Below, piece by piece: positions 7,548-15,423 of a DNA stretch of 41,628 nt (its first letter is position 1; the number at the start of each line of letters is the position of its first letter). The stretch spans positions 1-41,628 of the forward strand of contig CADDYT010000048.1 in NCBI GenBank assembly GCA_902810755.1, in the 5' to 3' direction. The position numbers were made by a program, and so were the translations under genes. The notes beneath the pieces were generated by a model. It ran no database searches. It saw only the letters and a list, made by a program, of their open reading frames with translations, and was not told the DNA's origin. This DNA is from Chloroflexota bacterium (GTDB lineage Bacteria; Chloroflexota; Ktedonobacteria; Ktedonobacterales; Ktedonobacteraceae).

Positions 7548-8483
7548 TCATTCGACCCGAATACGTGGATCAACGAAGGCGTAGGCCAGGTCTGTCAGGG
7601 CATTGAAGAAAACGACGGCGGCGGCAGTGAGTACGGTGGTAGCCTGGATAATCGGGTAGTCGCGCTGGGCAATGGCATCCAGGGTAATAGAACTGACACC
7701 GGGGATATTGAAGAATTGTTCGGTGATGAAGACGCCCGTGACCAGAAATGCCAGAGAAGGGCCAATCACAGTAATCAACGGAATGGCTGCGTTGCGCAGG
7801 GCATGACGATAGATGACGATACGCTCGATTATCCCTTTTGCACGCGCAGTACGTATATAGTCCTCCCTCAATACTTGCAGCACGGTCGTCTTCGTCAGGC
7901 GCGCAAAGTAGCCCACGCCGGTTGTACCCGTAATCAGCACGGGCGCAATACGCGCCTGCACGCTATCCCAACCCGCGACGGGTAAATAGGGCAGGCCGTG
8001 ATTATACAACCAGACCATAGAGACCTGAAAGAAAATAATGAAGACGATATCAGGGATCGAATAGAGCAGCAACATGGTGGTACTGATGGTGGTATCTATA
8101 TGGGTATTTGCCCGCAATGCGGCGATAATGCCAGAAGGGATACCAATAATCAAGGTCACAGCAAACGATTCAAGCCCTAGCTCGATGGAGAAAGGCAGGC
8201 CAGTGCTGAGTACATCCCACGCCTGGCGGCCCTGGTAGTGATACGAGAGGCCAAAGGTGCCATGCAGCGCATTCAGCACAAAATTGATATATTGCCGCCA
8301 CCAGGGCAGGTCAAGGCCATAAGAATGCTTCAAATTCGCGTACAATGCAGGGTCAAAATGCGTTCCCATCATGACGCGAATCGGGTCGCCAGGAGCAAAA
8401 TAGCCTAGAATAAAAGTAATAAATGTGACACAGAGCAAGACAAACACCAGCCCGATGGCACGAGTCACTAAAAAGCGTAACAC
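7548..8483 (-). CDS. Orphan DppB-type peptide/nickel ABC transporter permease
   Basis: A 311-residue membrane protein of the binding-protein-dependent transport family: N-terminal segment at about 9-29, then a periplasmic loop (SYGLDLPWWRQY) and five further segments. The coupling-helix motif is DYIRTARAKG (about 213-222). This family normally works as a DppB/DppC heterodimer with a binding protein and two ATPases, yet neither flank encodes any of these. It may serve with subunits encoded elsewhere, or be a leftover of a broken operon. No inactivating lesion is visible in the frame. Confidence 0.88.
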   Translation of the reverse strand: MLRFLVTRAIGLVFVLLCVTFITFILGYFAPGDPIRVMMGTHFDPALYANLKHSYGLDLPWWRQYINFVLNALHGTFGLSYHYQGRQAWDVLSTGLPFSIELGLESFAVTLIIGIPSGIIAALRANTHIDTTISTTMLLLYSIPDIVFIIFFQVSMVWLYNHGLPYLPVAGWDSVQARIAPVLITGTTGVGYFARLTKTTVLQVLREDYIRTARAKGIIERIVIYRHALRNAAIPLITVIGPSLAFLVTGVFITEQFFNIPGVSSITLDAIAQRDYPIIQATTVLTAAAVVFFNALTDLAYAFVDPRIRVE

Positions 8484-8685
8484 ACTGGCACCTCATTACA
8501 GATGGTGAAAAGGCTGTATTGATCTATTCAAGCTGGACAGAGTGTAGCACAGGAATTGTTCTATTGCAAGCCTTCAGCCCTTCCCCTACGCGATACTGAC
8601 AAATTGCGCTACAATAGAGAGCAGATAATCTGAACTTTCAACCAACCAACCTTGAGGTACCAATCCGTTCGTGGATATCATTACC
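8484..8685. other. Intergenic spacer before the dispersed repeat
   Basis: This divergent spacer is AT-richer than its flanks and has a TACAAT-like hexamer near 8614 on the plus strand without a clear -35 partner. I see no gene or strong hairpin in it. With the adjoining repeat (8686-8775) the gene-free stretch is about 308 bases. Confidence 0.4.
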
Positions 8686-8775
8686 GCGCGGTTCAGCGGC
8701 CTGGAGCGAGCGGGCGAGGGCCGGGGCGACCCTGGCGCTCGCCCTGCAACTCCATCCTTACGAACCTCGCTTTAG
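8686..8775 (+). repeat. 90-bp dispersed repeat, copy A
   Basis: Aligns without gaps to 16845-16934 with 78 of 90 bases identical by hand count. The mismatches cluster in the loop of an internal stem (GGGCGAG pairing with CTCGCCC in this copy). It begins GCGCGGTTCAGCGGCC and ends ATCCTTAC..AAC.TCGCTTTAG. This copy ends 16 bases before the start codon of the 8792 gene and forms its 5' leader. No open frame is shared by the two copies, so it looks like a small non-coding repeat or structured element. Confidence 0.85.
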
Positions 8776-8791
8776 ATCAGCAGGAGGAACC

Positions 8792-9595
8792 ATGATAGAA
8801 GATAGCCAGGCCACAACGACTGTCGAAGCCGGGCAGCAAGAGGAGACGCTCACATACGCGGGCTACGAGAGCATTATCACGGGCGTCAATCGCACGTGGG
8901 AATATGGAGGCTTCGCGCTGCCCGATGGCACCTTCTGGCGTTACCGCGAACCCGACGCCGCCGTAGTCGTTGAAGGGGAACGCCTGCGCGTGCGCGTGAT
9001 GAAGCTGACGCGCGCAAACGACCAGGTGCAAATCCTCGATAACGCCAAGAATATGTTTTTTTCCACGCAGAAATTTGTGCCACCCGATGACGGCGAAATC
9101 TCCTTCGAGTGGGAGATGAGCGCGCGTTGCATCGGCACGAAGCCCGGCGACCTCTACGATGGCTTCGTCTCGGTCAACCTGCTGGATTTCAGCACCGGCA
9201 TGGCGCTCGACTTTTTTGCCTGCAATGATAAGATCGCCAGTGTCTACGCGCGGCTGCCCTTTCCGGGTGTCCCTGCGCCTGCAGAGCCAGAAAACGCCGA
9301 TAAGCCGAAATATTTCTGCCACTTCCACGAACTTCCCATCGAGACCGCGCCGGGGCAGACCCACCGCTACCGCATCAGCTACCACCGGGGCAAGGACGAA
9401 CTGAACTTTTATGTTGACGGGCAACCGGTCACACACTACAGCGACGTGCCGAGCAAAATCAACTGGCTCATCGTCGCCCTTGGCCTGATGACCGAGAAAA
9501 CCATCGAGCAGGGGAAAAGCGTTTCCGTCCACGGCCAGGGCCTGACGGGCGAATGGGGGCCATTTACGATTACGATCCGCAAAGATAAGCAATGA
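8792..9595 (+). CDS. DUF6081-like hypothetical protein
   Basis: A soluble protein of 267 residues with an excellent AGGAGG 4 bases before the ATG. Strand-rich sequence with segments such as DNAKNMFFSTQKF, ISFEWEM, LLDFSTGMALDFF, HRYRISYHRGKDELNFYVDG and LTGEWGPFTITI. It recalls the DUF6081 group of actinobacterial and chloroflexotal proteins and, in shape, a concanavalin-A-like jelly roll. I base this on recall of family patterns and am not certain of it. There is no signal peptide. Function is unknown. The gene stands alone, led by the 90-bp repeat. Confidence 0.8.
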   Translation: MIEDSQATTTVEAGQQEETLTYAGYESIITGVNRTWEYGGFALPDGTFWRYREPDAAVVVEGERLRVRVMKLTRANDQVQILDNAKNMFFSTQKFVPPDDGEISFEWEMSARCIGTKPGDLYDGFVSVNLLDFSTGMALDFFACNDKIASVYARLPFPGVPAPAEPENADKPKYFCHFHELPIETAPGQTHRYRISYHRGKDELNFYVDGQPVTHYSDVPSKINWLIVALGLMTEKTIEQGKSVSVHGQGLTGEWGPFTITIRKDKQ

Positions 9596-9613
9596 CCCGA
9601 TAGTCTGTGCATC

Positions 9614-9642
9614 TTGACAACTCAACTATTTTCTGGAATAAT
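9614..9642 (+). promoter_or_regulatory. Promoter of the small gene at 9699
   Basis: TTGACA (9614-9619), 17-bp spacer, AATAAT (9637-9642), in an AT-rich gap. A TATAAT at 9643-9648 is present too but its spacing to this -35 (23 bp) is too long. Confidence 0.55.
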
Positions 9643-9698
9643 TATAATAACAACGCTTTATTATGTAAAGCATTGATTAGATCACGGTTTGAGGCGTC

Positions 9699-9977
9699 AT
9701 GATGCACAACAATATCCCGCTTTACTACGACAGCGTTTTCGACTACCAGGCAGGCTACGCGCAGGTTCTCTGGTATGCAGAGCAGGCCCGCCTTCGCGGC
9801 TGGTACATGACCGATCGACAACTGGTTCACGAGATTTTGCAGCGCGAACGGGCTGCCCAGATTCGCGAGCAAAGCTCCTTGCCCATGATCGGCTCCAATG
9901 TGCATTCTCCGGCCTGGAATCGCGGTCAGGCCGATGCCCTGCGCATGATCCTGCGCTGCCAGTCTGAAATCGTCTAG
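9699..9977 (+). CDS. Small hypothetical protein
   Basis: A 92-residue soluble protein, rich in aromatic residues and glutamine, mostly helical in appearance. Two adjacent ATG codons begin the frame and a GAGG lies just upstream. A good promoter precedes it. I recognise no domain. It lies between the DUF6081-like gene and a methyltransferase relic, and could be an accessory gene. Confidence 0.6.
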   Translation: MMHNNIPLYYDSVFDYQAGYAQVLWYAEQARLRGWYMTDRQLVHEILQRERAAQIREQSSLPMIGSNVHSPAWNRGQADALRMILRCQSEIV

Positions 9978-10050
9978 CACCCTGAGCATCTAAATAGATG
10001 GGCGCGAGAGGCCAGGATAATCTTTTTGCGCCTTTTCCCTCCCGGCAAGC

Positions 10051-10544
10051 AGAATCCGCAATCACTGGTACGTTGTGCCTGCTGTCTGGATACCTCATGC
10101 GTTTATGCTTCGTCAGGTACATAATTATCCAAAAATCGTTCTCAATGATGCGATGGCAACATGTACTGACACTATCCACCGGGTGAGACTGCGAACCGGT
10201 GCATCTGATCGAGTAATAGCGGCGGCATTTCTTAATTCACTTACGTTCGCATTCTCAGAAGTCATTGGAAGAAGTTATGGAGGAGGAGTACTTGAACTTG
10301 AACCGAACGAAGCAGAAAAACTCCCCCTACCGCTTATTGGTGCGGACGAGCTTGACATAGCAGCAATTGATAGGCTCCTCCGAGAGGGAAATATTTCTGC
10401 TGTTTTAGATATCACAGACTCAGTGCTTCTGAAAAGAGGGTTGGGCTTATGTACTGAAGAGATAAAATGCGCCGCACCATATGGCAAAAATTGCGGGATA
10501 GGCGGGTAAATAGAAATCATAGCTCCTCTACCCGTAGCAGTTAG
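10051..10544 (+). pseudogene. 3' relic of an N6-adenine DNA methyltransferase (restriction-modification type)
   Basis: The translated frame RIRNHWYVVPAVWIPHAF, then MLRQVHNYPKIVLN, DTIHRVRL, and GRSYGGGVLELEPNEAEKLP is the C-terminal target-recognition part of Eco57I/TaqI-like class I methyltransferases. Homology begins about here, in frame beyond any start codon, and no catalytic NPPY motif lies upstream, so at least two thirds of the gene is lost. At the A-run near 10465-10468 the frame shifts: the expected ending (IWQKLRDRR) continues in the next frame to a TAG at 10542. The block is AT-richer than its neighbours, a sign of foreign origin. It cannot encode an active enzyme. Confidence 0.8.
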
Positions 10545-10592
10545 CATAACGAAGGAAACAAAAGGCTTTTTTCGGGGGAGATGAAGTAGTAT

Positions 10593-11480
10593 ATGGTACA
10601 AATTGTGAGCGTGATCAATTTTAAGGGAGGCGTGGGGAAGACAACCTGTGCAATTGAGATTGCGGTCTCGCTGGCAAGGCATTATGGGAGACGGACACTG
10701 CTGGTAGACCTTGACCCGCAGGCGAGCGCAACGTTTTATGTGATGGAGCAGGAACACTGGAAGTGGTGGAGAACTGCTCGCGGTACCACCTACGATTTAT
10801 TTGAGCATAGCGGCGGAGATTTTCCGGTACGTCGCGCCATTGTCACCGATGTATTGCAGGAGAAAGCGACGGTGCCGGGCTTTGATTTGCTGCCCTCCAA
10901 TCCTGATCTGGTCGATGTTGACCTGCGGCTGACCGATTTTGTGGGCCATACCATCTTACAACGCTATTTCGATCAGATCAGCCAGGAGTACGATTACATT
11001 ATCTGCGATTGCCCGCCCAACTTTAATCCTGTGACGAAGAACAGCCTGTGGGCCAGCAATGCCTATATCGTTCCCACCGTGCCGGATTTTCTCTCGACCT
11101 ACGGCATTGGCCTGCTGCAACGCTCGGTCAACAGGCTCTTCGCCCTGGAACGACGCACTTCCAGCTTTCGTGGGGCCGTGCTGGGCGGCATTTTGCTGAC
11201 ACGCATCAAGACCAATGTGCGCCTGCACGCCGCCTACTGCGAGCAGGTGCGCGCCGATTACCCTGGCAAAGTCTTCAAGCACACAATCAGCGATAGCATT
11301 GTCGTTGCGCAGGCAGCCGATAACCGCAGGCCGCTTAGCTCGCTGGCATTTCCCAACCCGCGCGAGCGTGAGTTTCAACAACAATTTCGCGAACTGACCG
11401 GAGAATTTATTTCACGCATTTACCATCTACGCGCCCTGAAAGCACGTGATATTGTTTTTGAAAAGGAGTTGATGGAATGA
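10593..11480 (+). CDS. ParA/MinD-family ATPase
   Basis: A 295-residue partitioning-type ATPase. The deviant Walker A is KGGVGKTT (11-18, signature lysine Lys11), Walker A' is DLDPQ (39-43) and Walker B-like is CDCPPN (138-143). There is no N-terminal helix-turn-helix, so it is of the small ParA/Soj class. No ParB and no obvious centromere-like repeats are adjacent. Instead its stop overlaps the start of a Rho-N-domain protein by 4 bases. That partner may supply the DNA contact. It could position DNA, a protein complex or a cellular cargo. The adjoining methyltransferase relic hints that the pair arrived with mobile DNA. Confidence 0.9.
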   Translation: MVQIVSVINFKGGVGKTTCAIEIAVSLARHYGRRTLLVDLDPQASATFYVMEQEHWKWWRTARGTTYDLFEHSGGDFPVRRAIVTDVLQEKATVPGFDLLPSNPDLVDVDLRLTDFVGHTILQRYFDQISQEYDYIICDCPPNFNPVTKNSLWASNAYIVPTVPDFLSTYGIGLLQRSVNRLFALERRTSSFRGAVLGGILLTRIKTNVRLHAAYCEQVRADYPGKVFKHTISDSIVVAQAADNRRPLSSLAFPNPREREFQQQFRELTGEFISRIYHLRALKARDIVFEKELME

Positions 11481-11842
11481 GTACCCGTCTCAGCATAGAC
11501 CAGTTGGAGCGCATGAAAGTACACGAACTGGCAGACCTGCTGGCAAACATTGTCCTGCTGCTCAGGCGCATGCCCGACGTTGAATGCCGCGAGCTTTTAC
11601 AATCTATCCCCGATGATGTAAACTTGAGCCAGACATATCACGCCGAAGCAGCATCGACCTCGGCGACAGGAACGTGGAACGGAGCTGAACTGAAGAAAAA
11701 GACCGTCGCTGAACTGAAGCAAATTGCCGATGAGCTTCATGTCTCGTACTCTTCGAAAACAAAGAAAGACGAACTGCTTGCGAAAATCACAGCACGCTCT
11801 GCCGGTGGGCGCAGCGAGCAATACACGATTCAGGAGCTATAG
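11477..11842 (+). CDS. Small protein with Rho N-terminal (LEM/HeH-like) domain, ParA partner
   Basis: A 121-residue protein with a start that overlaps the ParA stop (ATGA). Residues 1-45 form a leucine-rich helical segment (LERMKVHELADLLANIVLLL). A low-complexity Ser/Thr/Ala linker (55-70) leads to LKKKTVAELKQIADELHV and KTKKDELLAKI (about 72-104), the helix-extended-helix fold typical of Rho-N and SAP-type nucleic-acid binders. The coupling and small size suggest it is the adaptor or DNA-binding partner of the ATPase, taking the place of ParB. This role is inference; only the domain resemblance is seen. Confidence 0.8.
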   Translation: MSTRLSIDQLERMKVHELADLLANIVLLLRRMPDVECRELLQSIPDDVNLSQTYHAEAASTSATGTWNGAELKKKTVAELKQIADELHVSYSSKTKKDELLAKITARSAGGRSEQYTIQEL

Positions 11843-11875
11843 CGGCTGCAAGCCAGTAACAAAGGATACTGTACA

Positions 11876-12556
11876 ATGGAGATGGAATTATCATCGCTCA
11901 AAGCGGGCATGAAGCCGGGGTCGCCGGAGCAGGTGCAGGCGATTATCGCGGAGTTGCGCCGGTTGTATCCCGACGCGAAATGCTCGTTGAACTTTTCTAA
12001 CCCGCTGGAATTGCTGGTGGCGACGCAGCTTTCAGCGCAATGTACGGATGAGCGCGTCAATATCGTCACAGAAAGCCTGTTTCAAAAGTATCGCAGCGTC
12101 GAGGATTATGCGACGGTGAGCCAGGAAGAGTTTGAGCAGGATATCAAATCGACGGGGTTTTACCGCAACAAGGCGAAGAATATTCGCGCCGCCGCCCGGC
12201 GTATCATCACCGATTTTGGCGGCGAGGTGCCGCGCACGATGGAAGAGCTGCTTACCCTGCCTGGGGTGGCGCGCAAGACGGCCAATGTGGTGCTGGGCAA
12301 CGCCTTTGGCATCGTCGAGGGCTTCGTCGTCGATACACACATCGGGCGGCTGGCCCGGCGCTTCGGCTGGACGACCAACGAAGACCCGGTGAAAGTGGAG
12401 CAGGATTTGATGAAGATCGTTCCCCGCGCGGACTGGCTCGACCTCTCACATCTGATGATCTATCATGGTCGCGCCATCTGCCAGGCTCGCGGCCCTCTCT
12501 GCGAACAATGCACGCTGGTCAATCTCTGCCCCTCTGCGTTTCAGGCAAAGAAGTAG
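11876..12556 (+). CDS. nth: Endonuclease III (Nth), DNA glycosylase/AP lyase
   Basis: Removes oxidised pyrimidines and cleaves the abasic site in base-excision repair. The 226-residue protein has the helix-hairpin-helix LPGVARKTANVVLGNAF with catalytic Lys134, catalytic Asp153 in VDTHIGRLA, and a four-cysteine iron-sulphur loop at Cys202, 209, 212 and 218 (C-x6-C-x2-C-x5-C). About 10 extra residues precede the usual N-terminus; an internal ATG at residue 3 or 12 might be the true start. It is 33 bp after the Rho-N gene on the same strand and so may be co-transcribed. Its last 38 bp overlap the converging plsC gene. Confidence 0.95.
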   Translation: MEMELSSLKAGMKPGSPEQVQAIIAELRRLYPDAKCSLNFSNPLELLVATQLSAQCTDERVNIVTESLFQKYRSVEDYATVSQEEFEQDIKSTGFYRNKAKNIRAAARRIITDFGGEVPRTMEELLTLPGVARKTANVVLGNAFGIVEGFVVDTHIGRLARRFGWTTNEDPVKVEQDLMKIVPRADWLDLSHLMIYHGRAICQARGPLCEQCTLVNLCPSAFQAKK

Positions 12557-13190
12557 CTGAATAAGCTCCCCGTTCATCCGGCGGCATCATGGCGGCGATA
12601 CGCTCCATGATCTCTTCGGTGACATCGCGCAAGGCCACTTTGCGTGCCACCCCTTCAGGGAGTCGGGGCGTAAAGGGCGCGCCGATTTCGATGCAGACGC
12701 GGGGAAACCAGGAGCGGAGAGAGCGCAGGATGCGGCGCGTTCCTGTGTGCGCGATTGGCAGAATAGTGGCCCCGGAACGCAGCGCGAGCATAGCCGCCCC
12801 GGTACGGGCAGGCAGAATCTGCTCCTGCCGCTCGACCGTCCCCTCTGGAAAGATCATCACCGCCCGCCCCCTGCGCAAATAGGCCAGCGCCCGTTCTAAG
12901 GCGGCCCGATCGCTGGCGCCGCGCTGCACCGGAATCTGGCCCGTCAGCAGGCAGAGACCGCCCACAACGGGCCAGTGAAAGATTTCCTGCTTGGTGAAAA
13001 ACCAGACGCGCCGGGGCAGCACCACTCCCAGAATCAGCGGGTCATACCAGCTCAGGTGATTGGCAACGATCAGCAAGGGGCCGCTTGCGGGAACGTTCTG
13101 CTGTCCGCTAACCCGGTAGCGGCAGACAAGGTGCGTCAATGCCCAGGCAATCACCCGTGCCGACCAGTAGATGATATCGCCAATCGTCAC
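12519..13190 (-). CDS. 1-acyl-sn-glycerol-3-phosphate acyltransferase (PlsC family)
   Basis: Transfers an acyl chain to lysophosphatidate to make phosphatidate at the membrane. The 223-residue protein has the acyltransferase box HLSWYD (His45-x4-Asp50) and the substrate-binding FPEGT (114-118). A hydrophobic amphipathic N-terminus can anchor it. It follows the lipid-kinase gene by 24 bp, consistent with a phospholipid-turnover pair. The 3' end overlaps nth tail to tail by 38 bp. Confidence 0.9.
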   Translation of the reverse strand: MTIGDIIYWSARVIAWALTHLVCRYRVSGQQNVPASGPLLIVANHLSWYDPLILGVVLPRRVWFFTKQEIFHWPVVGGLCLLTGQIPVQRGASDRAALERALAYLRRGRAVMIFPEGTVERQEQILPARTGAAMLALRSGATILPIAHTGTRRILRSLRSWFPRVCIEIGAPFTPRLPEGVARKVALRDVTEEIMERIAAMMPPDERGAYSATSLPETQRGRD

Positions 13191-13214
13191 CCCTCTGCAC
13201 CTGCTTTCTCTACC

Positions 13215-14129
13215 TCATCCCATACGCACCAGCAGCGCGGCGGGCAGGAGTTTCGCCTCGAAGCTCGTGCCGCTACTCGTCTCACCATCCAGTTCGACAT
13301 TGACCGGCTTCTGGCTCTCGATACGCACCGATTGCCCCCGATAGAAGGTTACTTCCGGCACGCCTTCGTGCTGGCCCTTTTGCACTATCGGTAATAATTG
13401 TAGCGCACGCGGCAAAGGGGTGTACGTAATCGTGCAAATATCAAACAATCCATCGGCATATTCGGCTTTCGGGTTGATGCGAAAACCTGCGCCGTAGGAC
13501 GGCCCGATGGTGATGGCTGCCAGGACGTAGCGTTTGAACTGCTCCCCCTGCTCATTGCCGTCAATACTGATTTTGAGCCAGGGGCAGCGATAGTAGCCGA
13601 AGAGGAGTTGTTTGAGCGTGGCCCCGTAGTAGAGACGAGAGCCGCTCATGGTGGGAATTTTCTTCATCCAGTTAGCGGCGACGGCAATATCGGCATCCAG
13701 ACCTACGCTGAAGGAGTTGGCGAAACAGGTACCGTTCATAATGCCTGCATCGACGGCGGTCGGGGTGCCGTTGAAGGCGACTTCGAGCGCGGCGGCAGGC
13801 AGGCGCGGCAACTTGAGCGTATTCCAGGCATAATCATTGCCCGAACCAGACCCCACAATGCCAAGCGGAACCCGCTGCCCGGAGGAGAGTATACCATTCA
13901 CAACCTCGTGTACGCTGCCATCGCCCCCCACAACGATAATGGGACGCCCTTTCCGCGCAGCCAGCAATGCCAGTTCGCGCGCATGCCCCTTACATTGCGT
14001 CTCCACATACTTTGCCCCCGCCTGCTTCGTGTGCGCGCTCACCAGCGCCCGCTGCAAAGCCGTATTGCCGCGATTAGCCGCCGGGTTGAGGATCACAAGA
14101 GGGGTACCGAGGGATGCCGGAGTCTCCAT
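13215..14129 (-). CDS. Diacylglycerol-kinase family lipid kinase (YegS/BmrU-like)
   Basis: Phosphorylates a lipid such as diacylglycerol using ATP, feeding phosphatidate back to phospholipid synthesis. I start it at the ATG at 14129, which has AGGAGG 7 bases upstream (304 residues). A longer frame to 14156 would read through that ribosome site. Motifs: NPAANRG near residue 15, nucleotide-binding GGDGSVHEVVNG (68-79) and GSGSGNDYA (93-101), then the C-terminal beta domain with YADGLFDI and QSVRIES. It is followed by plsC 24 bp on, a functionally matching neighbour. Confidence 0.92.
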   Translation of the reverse strand: METPASLGTPLVILNPAANRGNTALQRALVSAHTKQAGAKYVETQCKGHARELALLAARKGRPIIVVGGDGSVHEVVNGILSSGQRVPLGIVGSGSGNDYAWNTLKLPRLPAAALEVAFNGTPTAVDAGIMNGTCFANSFSVGLDADIAVAANWMKKIPTMSGSRLYYGATLKQLLFGYYRCPWLKISIDGNEQGEQFKRYVLAAITIGPSYGAGFRINPKAEYADGLFDICTITYTPLPRALQLLPIVQKGQHEGVPEVTFYRGQSVRIESQKPVNVELDGETSSGTSFEAKLLPAALLVRMG

Positions 14130-14202
14130 AACGCAACCTCCTCTACAGGGGTACAAATTAATATTGTAGAGATTGTATCACGGTATGGCAAGTGCGACAA
14201 TA

Positions 14203-15402
14203 TCAGCGTAACAGCCAGGCGCGCAAAGCGAGAATAAGCAGCCCGAGCAGACTTATGCCGGCGAGAACGAACCAGGCGACGGGCGGGCCACCGACGGCGG
14301 CGCCAACGATGGGGCCGTAGAAGGTACCGGCGGCGTAACCGGCGAAGAGCAGGCCAAAGGCGGAGTTGGGAGCATCGGGCGCGCTGGTAGCAGCGAGGCG
14401 CGAAAGGACACCGGCAGAGCCGCCGAAGCCCAGCCCGGCCACCAGCGCGGCCAGCAAGATGATAAAGCCGCTGGCGGGATTGAGCAGCAGGAAGGCGGAG
14501 AGCAAGATGGCAGCGAAAATAGCCAGGAAGACGCGATTAACGCCGAAACGGTCGGAAGCCGCGCCGGTAAACAGGCGACCGAGGGCATTGCCGAGGGCCG
14601 CGCCTGAAACGGAAAAGGTGGCGATCCAGAGAGCAAAATGCAGGCTGCGCGCATAATTTGCCAGAATGACGAAGGAGTAGGCGCCGAGGGGCGCGGCAGT
14701 CGCTTCCAGCAAGAAGCCTGTCCAGATGGGGCGGCGCAGGAGCAACTGGAGCGGCGAAGGCCCTCTGGAAACACCAGTATCTTCAGTATAATGGGGACGA
14801 GGAATGGCCGGAATGACGAGCAGGGCAGCGGCAGCCAGCAGCGCCATGCAGCTACCGAGCAGGCGCAGGGCATCGATCCAGCCGAGGGAGAAGGCTAGCT
14901 GGCTGACAATGGGAACCTGAATGACGGAGGCAAAAGCATAGCTGGCTGTGAGCGCACCGCCGATGGTGCCGATGCGCCGGGGCAAAACGTAGCCGCCAGC
15001 CGCCAGCAGGCCCGCCAGCACGATGGCCCCGCCGACGCCGAGGGCCAGAAACGAATAAAAGAGAAAAAAGGTGAAGCCGGTGGGAAAGAGGAAGGAGACC
15101 GCATAGCCTATCGCCAGCAAGCCCACAGCAATCCAGCACAGCAGGCGCGGCGGGTAGCGATCCGCCAGCCAACCGGCCACAATGATACCCAGCCCGTAGC
15201 CGAAAGAGACGCCTGAGAAGACGGCGCTGATGACTAGCGGCGTCCAGTGATTGTACTGGCGCACAAAAGGTACGACCGCGCCCCACGTGTAGGAGACTCC
15301 GAAAGCGAACTGCACAATCAGCGCCGGTATCACCACGCGCATAGCTGAAAACGACACTTCCTGCCGGGCAAGCGTCGAAATCTCTTCCCCTTCCACATCC
15401 AT
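14203..15402 (-). CDS. MFS transporter, OxlT/monocarboxylate-like
   Basis: A 399-residue carrier with 12 predicted membrane segments. The loop 2-3 motif A is GWLADRYPPR (77-86) and the pattern repeats weakly after segment 8 as GRLFTGAASDRFG. The N-terminus, with segment 1 ending SYTWGAVVPFVRQY, is like the oxalate/formate and monocarboxylate branch. The substrate is unknown. It begins 21 bp after the VOC protein gene, so a role in moving that enzyme's substrate is possible. The start has no strong ribosome site; Met21 is an alternative. Confidence 0.88.
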   Translation of the reverse strand: MDVEGEEISTLARQEVSFSAMRVVIPALIVQFAFGVSYTWGAVVPFVRQYNHWTPLVISAVFSGVSFGYGLGIIVAGWLADRYPPRLLCWIAVGLLAIGYAVSFLFPTGFTFFLFYSFLALGVGGAIVLAGLLAAGGYVLPRRIGTIGGALTASYAFASVIQVPIVSQLAFSLGWIDALRLLGSCMALLAAAALLVIPAIPRPHYTEDTGVSRGPSPLQLLLRRPIWTGFLLEATAAPLGAYSFVILANYARSLHFALWIATFSVSGAALGNALGRLFTGAASDRFGVNRVFLAIFAAILLSAFLLLNPASGFIILLAALVAGLGFGGSAGVLSRLAATSAPDAPNSAFGLLFAGYAAGTFYGPIVGAAVGGPPVAWFVLAGISLLGLLILALRAWLLR

Positions 15403-15423
15403 AAGAGCGTATTCCAGTCTATG

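Noticed and set aside
8777..9625. 282-codon minus-strand frame over the DUF6081-like gene
   Set aside because: The plus frame has a strong AGGAGG and strand-rich family-like sequence, while this one lacks both.
13215..14156. Longer start for the lipid-kinase gene at 14156
   Set aside because: Its first codons are the ribosome site of the ATG at 14129.
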